From: Actinophytocola oryzae | GTDB taxonomy: Bacteria > Actinomycetota > Actinomycetes > Mycobacteriales > Pseudonocardiaceae | Assembly: GCF_004364325.1 (NCBI RefSeq) | Contig: NZ_SOCP01000010.1 | Span: forward strand, 186,001-250,000 | Direction of reading: 5' to 3' | Length of the DNA stretch: 64,000 nucleotides | Part shown: positions 17,022 to 26,000 of the stretch, one piece after another | How the letters are laid out: each line of letters begins with the position of its first letter | Numbering within the stretch: the first letter of the stretch is position 1 | Program-made: the position numbers and the translations under genes | Notes under the pieces: model-generated | What the model was told of the DNA's origin: nothing | What the model saw: only the letters and a program-made list of their open reading frames with translations | The model's database searches: none

Positions 17022-17492
17022 GTGGAGATCGACCGGCTCGACGCGAGACTCCTGCTCCTGCTGACCGACGAGCCGAGGCTGGGCGTGCTCGAGTGCTCCC
17101 GCCGTCTGGGCGTGGCCAGGGGCACCGTGCAGGCACGCATGGACCGCCTGGAACAGAGAGGGCTGCTGAAGGGCTTCCCGCCGGACCTGGACCTGGCCGC
17201 GATGGGCTACGGCCTGACGGCGTTCGCGGTCCTGGAGATAGCGCAGGGCCGCAGGGGGGAGGTGGCGGACCGCCTCGCCGCGATCGACGAGGTCTGCGAG
17301 GTCCACGCCACGACCGGCGAGGGCGACCTGCTGGTGCGCATGGTCGCGAGGTCGAACGCCGACCTGCAACGCGTCATCGACGAGGTGGTGGACGTCCAGT
17401 GGGTCAGGCGGACGTCGACGTCGATAGCGCTGTCGACCCCGGTGCCTCCCCGGGTTCGCCCACTGCTGCGGCGGGTGGCGGAAGGCGGATAG
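17022..17492 (+). CDS. Lrp/AsnC family transcriptional regulator
   Basis: A 156-residue regulator with an N-terminal winged helix-turn-helix (LDARLLLLLTDEPRLGVLE, RRLGVARGTVQARMDRLE) and a C-terminal RAM/AsnC ligand-binding domain (about 65-140; motifs EVHATTGEGDLLVRMVA). The divergent placement next to hppD strongly suggests control of tyrosine breakdown, with an aromatic amino acid or keto acid as the likely effector; this is inferred from context. Confidence 0.88.
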   Translation: MEIDRLDARLLLLLTDEPRLGVLECSRRLGVARGTVQARMDRLEQRGLLKGFPPDLDLAAMGYGLTAFAVLEIAQGRRGEVADRLAAIDEVCEVHATTGEGDLLVRMVARSNADLQRVIDEVVDVQWVRRTSTSIALSTPVPPRVRPLLRRVAEGG

Positions 17493-17501
17493 CCAGAACC
17501 C

Positions 17502-17542
17502 GTCGAGGGCCCGAACTGGCTAAGCCAACCCAGGCCCTCGAC
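17502..17542. terminator. Hairpin between convergent asnC-type gene and greA
   Basis: GTCGAGGGCC (17502-17511) pairs with GGCCCTCGAC (17533-17542) around a 21-nt loop that itself contains TGGC-TAA-GCCA. It starts 10 nt after the regulator stop and can act in both directions for the convergent genes. Confidence 0.7.
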
Positions 17543-17605
17543 GACTCGCGCTTCTTCTCACCAGGTACCGGGCGCCCACACCCCAGCCCGGAACCGGCGC
17601 AACGA

Positions 17606-18094
17606 TCAACCAGCGTAAGGAACAGCCTTGACCAGCGTGACCTTCTGCATGGACCCGTTGGGCAGCTCGTAGGACCGAGTCTCCCCCTCCTTGGCCCCCA
17701 GCAAAGCCTTTCCGAGTGGCGACCCGGGGGAGTAGACCTCGAGCTCCCCCTCTGCTCCCTCTTCCCGCGTGGCAAGCAGGAACTTCTCGTCCGCGTCGTC
17801 CCCCTCGTAGCGGATCGTGAGGACCTTGCCCGGCTCGGCGAGGCCGTCGTTCTCCGGGGCCTCCCCCACCTTCGCGCTGCGCAGGAGCTCCTGCAGGTGG
17901 CGGATCCGCGCCTCTTTCTGCCCCTGCTCCTCACGTGCCGCGTGGTAGCCCCCGTTCTCCTTGAGGTCCCCCTCCTCGCGACTCGTGTTGATCTTCTCGG
18001 CGAGTACCGGGCGATTCGCGATCAGCTCGTCGAGCTCCTGCTTGAGCCGACCGTAGGCCTCCTGGGTCAGCCAGGTCACCTGGGTGTCGCTCAC
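17606..18094 (-). CDS. greA: Transcription elongation factor GreA
   Basis: A 162-residue GreA that rescues backtracked RNA polymerase by stimulating transcript cleavage. The N-terminal coiled coil (about 10-80) carries the acidic tip segment REEGDLKENGGYHAAREEQ, and the C-terminal FKBP-like domain ends with the SPLGKALLGAKEG block. I chose GTG 18094 because actinobacterial GreA proteins begin at the corresponding SDTQVTWL; TTG 18103 and GTG 18100 are closer to GAGGAG and remain possible. Order greA-DUF4307-mca matches Rv1080c-Rv1082. Confidence 0.93.
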   Translation of the reverse strand: MSDTQVTWLTQEAYGRLKQELDELIANRPVLAEKINTSREEGDLKENGGYHAAREEQGQKEARIRHLQELLRSAKVGEAPENDGLAEPGKVLTIRYEGDDADEKFLLATREEGAEGELEVYSPGSPLGKALLGAKEGETRSYELPNGSMQKVTLVKAVPYAG

Positions 18095-18280
18095 GGTCAC
18101 CAACTCCTCGTCAATACTTCCGGATCCCGGGGATTCGGGGCGGTAGTTTCCGGGCGGGCGGCGGACACCCGGAACGGAAAAACACGGCCCGCAAGGGGCC
18201 GTGCAGGTACGTCAGAATACCACGGACGCAAGTCGAGGCTTGTCCGTTTTGACCGATTGACCAGCGGGCGGCGGTCTAGT

Positions 18281-18721
18281 TCACCCTGTTGGCGGCATGT
18301 GCTTGAGAAGATATGCCGGTACCTGATAAGAGCACCCGAAAACATCGGCGGTGACCGGTTCGCCGCTGCTCGTGATGACCGTGGTCATCGTGACGGCGCC
18401 CTCGGCAGGTGGGATGTACACCTCCTTGCGACCCCCTTCGTTGCCTGCCAGCACGCGTGCCCGGACGATGCACACCGCGGGCCGCTCCGGCGTGTCCCTG
18501 GTGACCTCGAACGTCATCTTCAGCTGGTTGCCTGGCAGGTTGGCGAACGTCGTGGTCTGGGTCTCGATGGGCGCGGTGCCGAAGTTCTCGTACCCGACCC
18601 ACGCCACCACCCCGCTCACGACGAGCGCGACGACGCCGACCACCCAGTAGGTACGCCTGCCGGCCCGCTTCGGTCTCGTGCCGTAGCGATCCTCCAGCAG
18701 AGTGCTACCTGGGGCGGTCAT
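18281..18721 (-). CDS. DUF4307 membrane protein
   Basis: A 146-residue protein with a short cytoplasmic N-terminus (DRYGTRPKRAG), one transmembrane segment (about 25-47), and an extracytoplasmic beta-rich domain with two Cys. This is the DUF4307 arrangement, found next to mca and greA in mycobacteria (Rv1081c). Function is unknown. It is divergent from mca with about 140 nt between starts. The ATG at 18721 is the only start that keeps the family N-terminus. Confidence 0.8.
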   Translation of the reverse strand: MTAPGSTLLEDRYGTRPKRAGRRTYWVVGVVALVVSGVVAWVGYENFGTAPIETQTTTFANLPGNQLKMTFEVTRDTPERPAVCIVRARVLAGNEGGRKEVYIPPAEGAVTMTTVITSSGEPVTADVFGCSYQVPAYLLKHMPPTG

Positions 18722-18862
18722 CCTCGGGGCCTCCACGAAAAATGTCGTACCCGGCGGGAACAATGGACCCGGCGGGAATGGTTCGTATGTCCGAGCCGAG
18801 TATCCGCTCACCACGACGAGCGGATGTCTCCGGGGGACGTCCATGGGAGGAACGCGAAGGTC

Positions 18863-19744
18863 ATGGCGGAGAAGCTGCGTCTGATGACGGTGCACGCACA
18901 TCCGGACGACGAGTCCAGCAAGGGCGCCGCGACGATGGTCAAGTACGTCGCCGAAGGGCACGAGGTCATGGTCGTGACCTGCACGGGGGGCGAGCGCGGC
19001 GACATCCTGAACCCGGCCATGGAACGCCCGGAGGTGACCGAGAACATCCCCGAGTACCGCCGCAAGGAGATGGCCCGCGCGGTCGAGATCCTCGGCGTCG
19101 AGCACCGCTGGCTCGGCTTCGTCGACTCCGGCCTGCCCGAGGGCGACCCGCTGCCGCCGCTGCCGGACGGCTGCTTCGCCCTGGTGCCGCTCGAGGAGTC
19201 GGTCCCGCCGCTCGTGCGGCTCATGCGCGAGTTCAAGCCGCACGTCGTCATCACCTACGACGAGAACGGCGGCTACCCGCACCCCGACCACATCCGGTGC
19301 CACGAGGTGTCCGTCGCCGCCTTCGACGCGGCGGGCGACCCCGACCTCCACCCGGAGGCGGGCGACCCGTGGACGCCGCTGAAGCTGTACTACGGGCACG
19401 GGTTCTCGCGTAAGCGCCTGGTCGCCATGCACGAGGCGCTGCTCGCCAGGGGCATGGAGTCGCCCTACACCGAGTGGCTCGAGAAGTGGGACGAGAACCG
19501 GGGCGACGTCGCGGACCGGGTGACGACACGCGTCGAGTGTGGGGAATACTTCGAGAAGAGGGATGCCGCCCTGCTCGCGCACGCGACGCAGATCGACCCC
19601 AACAGCCGCTGGTTCTTCGTGCCGTTGGAGATCCAGCGTGAGGTCTGGCCGTACGAGGAGTACGAGCTGGTGCGGTCCCTCGTCGACACGACGCTGCCCG
19701 AGGACGACCTGTTCTCGGGGATAACGGAGAAGGTAAGCGCATGA
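18863..19744 (+). CDS. mca: Mycothiol S-conjugate amidase
   Basis: A 293-residue zinc amidase that cleaves mycothiol conjugates during detoxification, releasing a mercapturic acid for export and GlcN-Ins for recycling. The zinc motif HAHPDDES lies at residues 10-17, and the distal ligand is in YPHPDH near 143. Mca differs from MshB by its KLRLMTVHAHPDDESSKGA start and the C-terminal DPNSRWFFVP segment. A longer upstream reading frame is rejected; GGGAGG stands about 12 nt before ATG 18863. It overlaps the next gene by ATGA. Confidence 0.94.
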   Translation: MAEKLRLMTVHAHPDDESSKGAATMVKYVAEGHEVMVVTCTGGERGDILNPAMERPEVTENIPEYRRKEMARAVEILGVEHRWLGFVDSGLPEGDPLPPLPDGCFALVPLEESVPPLVRLMREFKPHVVITYDENGGYPHPDHIRCHEVSVAAFDAAGDPDLHPEAGDPWTPLKLYYGHGFSRKRLVAMHEALLARGMESPYTEWLEKWDENRGDVADRVTTRVECGEYFEKRDAALLAHATQIDPNSRWFFVPLEIQREVWPYEEYELVRSLVDTTLPEDDLFSGITEKVSA

Positions 19745-20043
19745 GCTCAGGTTCCGGCCCCCTGTTCGTCGGGCCGGACGTGGCCGGCTGGCAGACGGTT
19801 GCCGAGGTCGCCCAGCCCACCCCCACGCCGTCGAACGACGACAAGGGCGGTCAGGGCGAGGACTTCGGCAAGTCGTCGCCGGTCGGTCTGCTCGTGCTGC
19901 TGCTGTTCTTCATCGCGGTCGCGTTCCTGGTCCGCTCGATGACCAAGCACCTCAAGCGGGTGCCCGCGTCGTTCGACGACCCGGACGAGAAGGCCGACCA
20001 GCCCACAGAAGAGGCACCGTCGGCCGACGCCGACAAGAAGTGA
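19741..20043 (+). CDS. Small membrane protein, Rv1083-like
   Basis: A 100-residue protein with an extracytoplasmic-like N-terminal half, one transmembrane helix (about 47-65, LLVLLLFFIAVAFLV) and a charged cytoplasmic tail ending in many Asp/Lys. It starts in a 4-nt ATGA overlap with mca, so the two are translationally coupled. The same small gene follows mca in M. tuberculosis (Rv1083). The role is unknown; coupling suggests a link to mycothiol-conjugate handling. Confidence 0.75.
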   Translation: MSSGSGPLFVGPDVAGWQTVAEVAQPTPTPSNDDKGGQGEDFGKSSPVGLLVLLLFFIAVAFLVRSMTKHLKRVPASFDDPDEKADQPTEEAPSADADKK

Positions 20044-20044
20044 A

Positions 20045-20686
20045 CTACCCGGTCATCCCGGCCTCGTAGGCGGTGATCGCGGCCTGGACGCGGTTCTGCA
20101 CGTCCAGGCCCCGCAGGATCGACGACAGGTGCGCCTTGACCGTCCCCTCGGCGAGGTGCAGCTCGCGTGCGATCGCCTGGTTGGACAGCCCGCGCCCGAC
20201 GAGCGCGAGGACGTCCCGTTCACGCGGCGTCAACGCCTCGACCTTGCGTTTCGCGGCGGCCGGCCTGGTCAGCTCGCCGGTCCGCAACCCGGCGATCACC
20301 CGGTGCGCGACACGCGGCGACAGGTAGGCCGCCCCGTCCGCGACGGCCCGCACGGCGATGATCAGCTCACGCGGGTCGGCCGCCTTGAGCAGGAACCCGC
20401 TCGCGCCGTCGGCGAGGGCCTTCGCGACGTACTCGTCCTCGTCGAAGGTCGTGAGCATGACGACCGGCGCGACGTCCCGCAGCTCGGCTGCCGCGGCGAG
20501 CCCGTCGAGCCCCGGCATGCGGATGTCCATGAGCACGACGTCCGGCCGGTGGGCGTGCGTCAGCTCGACGGCCGCCCGCCCGTCCTCGGCCTCGGCGACC
20601 ACGGCGATCCCCGGATCGGACGCGAGGACGGCCCGGATGCCCGCCCGGATCATCGCCTCGTCGTCGGCGACCAACACCCGGATCAT
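20045..20686 (-). CDS. NarL/FixJ-type response regulator
   Basis: A 213-residue response regulator. The receiver domain (1-118) has the acidic DDEAM pair, the phospho-acceptor Asp in VVLMDIRMPG (about 54) and the Lys in LLKAADP. The C-terminal LuxR-type helix-turn-helix has LTPRERDVLALVGRGLSNQAIARELHL. Its ATG overlaps the stop of the histidine kinase gene upstream, so it is the third gene of a three-gene operon. Target genes are unknown; the operon itself is the first guess. Confidence 0.9.
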   Translation of the reverse strand: MIRVLVADDEAMIRAGIRAVLASDPGIAVVAEAEDGRAAVELTHAHRPDVVLMDIRMPGLDGLAAAAELRDVAPVVMLTTFDEDEYVAKALADGASGFLLKAADPRELIIAVRAVADGAAYLSPRVAHRVIAGLRTGELTRPAAAKRKVEALTPRERDVLALVGRGLSNQAIARELHLAEGTVKAHLSSILRGLDVQNRVQAAITAYEAGMTG

Positions 20687-21597
20687 GCGACGGGTACCTC
20701 CGCGGTCAGCTCGAAACGGCCCTGGTCGTGGGTGGTCTCGAGCCGGCCGCCGAGGAGCCGGACCCGTTCACGCAATCCGACCAGCCCGCTGCCGCCGCCG
20801 GGCCGGGCCTCCGCCGCCGGGTTGGACACCACGAGCGCGACGCGGCGTTCGGTCACCGCGAGCCGCACGTCGACCGGGGCGCCCGGCGCGTGACGTGCGG
20901 CGTTGGTGAGTGCCTCCCTGACGACCCGGCGCACGGCCTGGTCGACCAGGGTCGGCATGACCGCGAGCCCGTCGACGTGCACGACCATCCCGGCGTCCCT
21001 GGCGCGGCCGACGATCTCCGCCACCGGCGGGACCTCGTCGCGGTCCCGCAGCATCTCGAGCACCTGCCGCAGCCGGTCGGTGGCCGCGACGGCAGAGGCC
21101 CGCATCTCCCCGGCGGTCTGCCGGTGCTCGGCCGTGAGCTGCGGGGACAGCTCGAGCGACCCGGCCCGCAGCGCGATGAGGGCGAGTTCGTGCCCGAGGG
21201 AGTCGTGCAGCTCCGCTGCGACCCGCCCGCGTTCGTTCAGCCTGGCCCGCTCGGCGACGTGCTCCTGCTCGCGTTCCAGCTGCCGCACCCGCTCCCGCTC
21301 GGTCTCGATGAGCAGCGCCTGCTGGCGCCGGTAACGCCCGGCGAGCCAGGGCAGGCCGATCATGACGGCCATGCTGAGCAGGGCGGACGTCGCCTCGCCG
21401 ATGTCGACGAACGCGACTCCCGCCCCGGCCACGCCGACCCCGAGGAGGATCTGCCACCCGAACCGCCCGTCGAGGCGCCGGCCGTGGAGGTAGGCGAGCA
21501 CGGCCAGGACCAGGTAGAGCGCAGCCCGCCAGAGGGGGAGGCTGTCGACGCCCAGCCCACTGACCAGGCCGAGGCCGGCGAGCAGCCCGAGGCTCAC
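20683..21597 (-). CDS. NarL-type sensor histidine kinase
   Basis: A 304-residue kinase with about four to five N-terminal membrane helices, a short coiled coil (TERERVRQLEREQEH), a HisKA_3 domain with the phospho-His in AAELHDSLGHELA near residue 136, and a HATPase_c domain (N-box REALTNAARHA, G-box GGGSGLVGLRERV). It lacks a large extracellular sensor, so it may sense through the membrane or through its partner. GTG 21597 overlaps the stop of the beta-lactamase-fold gene (GTGA), which fixes this start against a much longer open frame. Confidence 0.88.
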   Translation of the reverse strand: MSLGLLAGLGLVSGLGVDSLPLWRAALYLVLAVLAYLHGRRLDGRFGWQILLGVGVAGAGVAFVDIGEATSALLSMAVMIGLPWLAGRYRRQQALLIETERERVRQLEREQEHVAERARLNERGRVAAELHDSLGHELALIALRAGSLELSPQLTAEHRQTAGEMRASAVAATDRLRQVLEMLRDRDEVPPVAEIVGRARDAGMVVHVDGLAVMPTLVDQAVRRVVREALTNAARHAPGAPVDVRLAVTERRVALVVSNPAAEARPGGGSGLVGLRERVRLLGGRLETTHDQGRFELTAEVPVA

Positions 21598-22940
21598 CGT
21601 GGGAAACACAACCTCACCACCCGTGCGCAGAGGATCGCCAGCCCGGCGACCGCCGCGACGGCGAGTGCGACAGTCAGCGGCAGCGCGAAGTAGAAGAGCT
21701 GTGCCCACAGGACGGTCCGCCCGGAACTGACGAAGGAGACCACCTGTGGATAGAACCCGAACAACAGGACCGGCAGCAACGGTGGCACCAGCCGGACCGC
21801 CACGGATACCCAGCGGACTCGCTGGTCGGCGCTTCGTCGCCGGCCCGCCCAGCGCTTCGACCGGACCACGCCCAGCACGCCCAGCACCGCCGCGGCGAGG
21901 GTCACCGCGGCCAGTAGCCACTCCGTCAGCTGGCGGGAGCCGCCCGGCGTCTCCGGCGTCTCGCCTCTCGTCAAGGCCACCAGGCCGGCGAGGATGTCGC
22001 CGGTGTCGTCGAGCATGCCTGCGCCGTTCGTCATCACCGCGTAGCCGTAGCCCGTCCTCGGGTCGATCGCCTCGACGGCGTTGTAGGTCCACAGGTTGCC
22101 GCTGTGGACCAGCAGTCCGTTGTCGTCCGGCGCCCACCCCATGCCGTAGTCGTCCACCTCGGACGGCTCGTGCATCGGCGCCAGCATGGACTCGGGGAAC
22201 ACGCCGTTGCCGGTCTGGGCGATCAGCCAGCGACCCATGTCCGCCGCCGTGGTCACCACCGCGCCGGAGCCGTTCACCCTCGGGCCGTCGGCCAGCTCCG
22301 GGCGGGAGAACCACTGGCCGAACAGGGAGTTGTAACCGTCCGCCGCCCAGCCACCGACCTCGCTGTGCCGCATGCCCAACGGCCCGAACACCGCCGAGCC
22401 CACGTACTCGTCGAACGGCTCGCCCGACGCCAGCTCCACGATCCGCGCCGCCACGTCGTAGTTCACGTTCGAGTACGAGAACGACGTGCCGGGCGCCGCG
22501 GCCGGTTCGATCGGCGACAGCAGCGACACGTACTCCGCCAGCGTCCTCGCCGAGGTCAGGCGGCCTATGTCCACCGAGCTGTCCCTGATCCCGGACGTCT
22601 GGTTCAGCAGGTGCCGCACGGTCACCCCGCGCGGGTACGGGAGCCACGACGACACCTCGTCGTCCAGCGACAGCCGGTCCGCCTCGACCAGCGTCATCAC
22701 CGCGGCGGCCGTGAACGACTTGCTCACCGACGCCACCCGCATCGGGGTGTCCGCGGTGACGGGGTGACCGAGCGAGTCGTGCCCGGCGCCGGCGGCACGC
22801 ACCACGTGGTCCCCGTGCGTGACCACCACCGACACGCCAGGCAGGCCCGTCGAGTCGAGAGCCGACGACAGATACTCGTCCACAGTGGCCGGAGCGGGCG
22901 GGACGACCGCCAGCACCAGGCCCAACACCAGTGTCCTCAT
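21594..22940 (-). CDS. Secreted/membrane beta-lactamase-fold serine hydrolase
   Basis: A 448-residue protein with a short signal peptide, a class C beta-lactamase/PBP4-like domain (about 20-330) and four C-terminal transmembrane helices. Catalytic motifs are SVSKSF near residue 72 (SxxK), YSNVNY near 150 (YxN) and HSG near 288. Substrates may be D-amino acid peptides or esters. It is translationally coupled to a histidine kinase and response regulator, which is unusual and suggests that the hydrolase takes part in sensing or is the regulated output. Confidence 0.85.
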   Translation of the reverse strand: MRTLVLGLVLAVVPPAPATVDEYLSSALDSTGLPGVSVVVTHGDHVVRAAGAGHDSLGHPVTADTPMRVASVSKSFTAAAVMTLVEADRLSLDDEVSSWLPYPRGVTVRHLLNQTSGIRDSSVDIGRLTSARTLAEYVSLLSPIEPAAAPGTSFSYSNVNYDVAARIVELASGEPFDEYVGSAVFGPLGMRHSEVGGWAADGYNSLFGQWFSRPELADGPRVNGSGAVVTTAADMGRWLIAQTGNGVFPESMLAPMHEPSEVDDYGMGWAPDDNGLLVHSGNLWTYNAVEAIDPRTGYGYAVMTNGAGMLDDTGDILAGLVALTRGETPETPGGSRQLTEWLLAAVTLAAAVLGVLGVVRSKRWAGRRRSADQRVRWVSVAVRLVPPLLPVLLFGFYPQVVSFVSSGRTVLWAQLFYFALPLTVALAVAAVAGLAILCARVVRLCFPR

Positions 22941-23005
22941 GGGCCGGAACGCTACGAACCCGCAGGTCGGCGGCGGATCTGTCGACCGGCCACAACCACC
23001 CCCGA

Positions 23006-26000
23006 CTAACGGCAGGGGTTGCCGGTCATCCCCACCGACGACGAGCCGACGACCACGTCACCGAGCGGCGTCCGCAGGTCGAACGCCCGTTGCGTGAGGC
23101 CGTCCGGACCGGACACCGTGCTGTTCAGCGACAGCGACCCCACCTCAAGCGGGATCCGCACCGGGCCGGTGCCGATCGGCATGCGCCTGCCGTTGACCTT
23201 CAGCCACGCCATCGTCGAGCTGCCCGACAGTGCCGGCGACACGCCCTTCGGGCCGGCCACGCACGTCACCATCGCCGTCGAGGTCGTCTCGCCGATCTCG
23301 ATCAGCAGGCCGACCGTGCTGATCCGCGTGGTCCGCAGCGCCGCCGTCGCGCTCATGCCGCCCTGCGCCGCGTCGGTGGTCGCCGTCAGGCCGTCCACCC
23401 GGACGGTCAGCAGGCCGCCGCCCAGCCGCACGTGGCCTGCCACCTTCCTGTCGTCGGCGCAGCGATCGCGGCCCGCGGTCGCCGTGCTGCTGCCCAGCAC
23501 GTCCGCGGCGCTCGCCGAGCACGTGAACCCGGTGACCGTCTCGTAGTCGTCGTTCACGATCGTGCCCACCGCCTCGCCGTCGCCGACCATGGCACCCGAC
23601 GCGCCGGACAGGCTCAGCGTGAACGTCTCGTCCGGCTCGGTCGAGGAGTCGTCCTCCAGCGGCACCCACACCGTCGCAGTGGACTGGCCGGGGGCGAACA
23701 CGACCGTGCCGGAGGACGCCTCGTAGTCGTACGGCGCGACCGCCGTGCCGCCCGTGGTCGTCCAGTCGACCGTCACCTCGGACGGCACGGCCTCCGACAG
23801 CCGGACCTCGAAGCCGAGCGGTCCGCCGGACTCCGGTCCCGCCGCGTCCGACACGCTCACCACCGGCGTGCCCACGTAGTCGTCATCGTCGACGATCACG
23901 CCGGCCGCCTCGGCGTCACCCAGGGTCGCGCCGACCGGCGAGGACAGCGTCAGGGTGAACGTCTCGTCGTTCTCGTAGGAGTCGTCGTCGTACAGCGGCA
24001 CCCCGACCTGCAGCACCGTCTCACCCGGCGCGAACGTCACGTCGCCGGCGACCTGGTCGAAGTCGGCCCCGGTCGCGGTCCCGGGCTCCGTCGTCCAGTG
24101 CACGGTGACGTCGCCGGACGCCGGCTTGGTCAGGTGCACCTCGAACAGCACCTGGCCCGCGTTCTCCGGCGCGAACCCGTCGGCCACGCTGACCACCGGC
24201 AGGTCGCCCGCCTCGTCGTCGTCCTCGATCGTCACGATCGCGGTCGGGTCCGCGATGGTCGCGCCGACCGGGGCCGACAGCTCGGCCGTGAACGTCTCGG
24301 CAGGCTCCGGGTCGGTGTCACCGACGATCTCCACCGGCACGGACACGAGCGTCTCGCCCGGCTCGAACGTCACCGTGGTGTCGACGCCGTGGTAGTCGCA
24401 GCCGTCGGTCGCGCTGCCCGGCTCGGTGGCCAGCCGCACCGTCACGGCCTCGTCCCTGGCCGAGGTCAGCCGGACGTTCACCACCGCCTGGCCCGCGCTC
24501 TCGGTGACCGTCGCGTCGTCGACGCCGATCTCGGCCGCGCTGTCCTCGTCGTCGTCGTTCGCGATGGTCACGACGCCGATCCCGTCCGCGATCTCCGCGT
24601 TGTCCGGCGCGGACAGGTGGACCGCGAAGGTCTCCGTGTCCTCGAAGGACGACTCGCCGGTGACGGGCACGGTGATCTGCTTGCTGGTCTCACCCGGCGC
24701 GAACACCAGCGTGCCCGCGCCGGCCGTGAAGTCGCCGGGAGCGGTCGCGGTGCCGTTGTCGGTCGTCCAGTGCACGCTCACCTGGTGGGAGTTGGGCTCC
24801 AGCGCCACCGTCACCGTCGCGGGCGTGTCGCCCGAGTTGCCCTCCGGCACGGTCACGTCACCGATCCGCAGCGCCGGTGGCGGCACCGTCGGGTGTGGCC
24901 CCGTGTCGGCGTCGTCGTCGGTGATCGTGACGAACCCGACGAGGTCGACGACGTTCGCGCCACTCAGGTGGACGAGGAACCACTCGTCGCCCTCCTGCAC
25001 GGCGTCGCCGCGCACCTGGACGGTGATCTGTGCGCTGACCTGGCCCGGCTCGAACGTTACCGTGCCGGAGGCGGCCACGAAGTCGTCGGCGTTCGCGGTG
25101 TAGGCCTCGGTCGTCCACTGCACGGGCACCGGCGTCGTGCTCGGCCGGTCCAGCACGACCGTCAGCGTCACCGGCGTCGTGCCCGCGTAGCCCTCCGCCA
25201 CCGACGCCCGACCGATGCGCACGGCCGGTCCGGCACCGTCGTCGTCGACGATCGTGACCACGCCGTCCGCGTCCGCGATGAGCGCGCCGGTCGGGTTGAA
25301 CAGGTGCACGCTGAACGTCTCGTCCGGCTCCTCGATGTCGTCGCCCCGGATCGTCACGGGGAGCTGCGCGCTGGTCGAGCCCGGTCCGAACACCACCGAG
25401 CCGCTCCTGTTGTCGTAGTCGGTGCCACTCGCGGTGCCCGGGGCCATCTGCCAGTAGACGGTCACCGTCTGGTCGGAGGGGCGGTTGAGGCTCACGGTCA
25501 GGGCACCGGTCGTGTCCTCGTCGGCCTCCGGCACGGACGTGTCGCTGATGCGGATCTCCACCGGGGTCTCGTCGTCGTCGCGGATGGTGACCACGCCGTC
25601 GGCGTTCTCGATCGTGGCGCCCTCGGGGTCGGACAGGTGGACGGTGAACCACTCGTCCTGCTCGTCGCCTTCGTCACCGATCACGTCGACGGTGACCTGC
25701 TTGCTGGTCTCACCGGGCTCGAACGTCAGCGTGCCGCTGCCCCCGGAGAAGTCGTAGATGCCAGCGGTGCCCGCCACGGTCGCCCAGTCGATGGTCACCC
25801 GCCCGGTAGACGGCCGGTCCATGGTGACGGTGAGCGTCGCGGGCGAGGTGCCGTAGTCACCCTCGTCGACGGTGACGTCACTGATCCGCAGGACCGGCAG
25901 GGTGCCGGGCACGCGCACGGTGACGGTCTGGGTGATGCCCACGGGTGTGCCGCTGACCTGGAAGTCGACCGTGCACCGGTAGGTACCGGGGTCGGTGTTC

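Noticed and set aside
17093..18862. 5' extension of mca of nearly 600 codons
   Set aside because: It runs through asnC, antisense greA and DUF4307; homology starts at MAEKLRLM, so the start is 18863.
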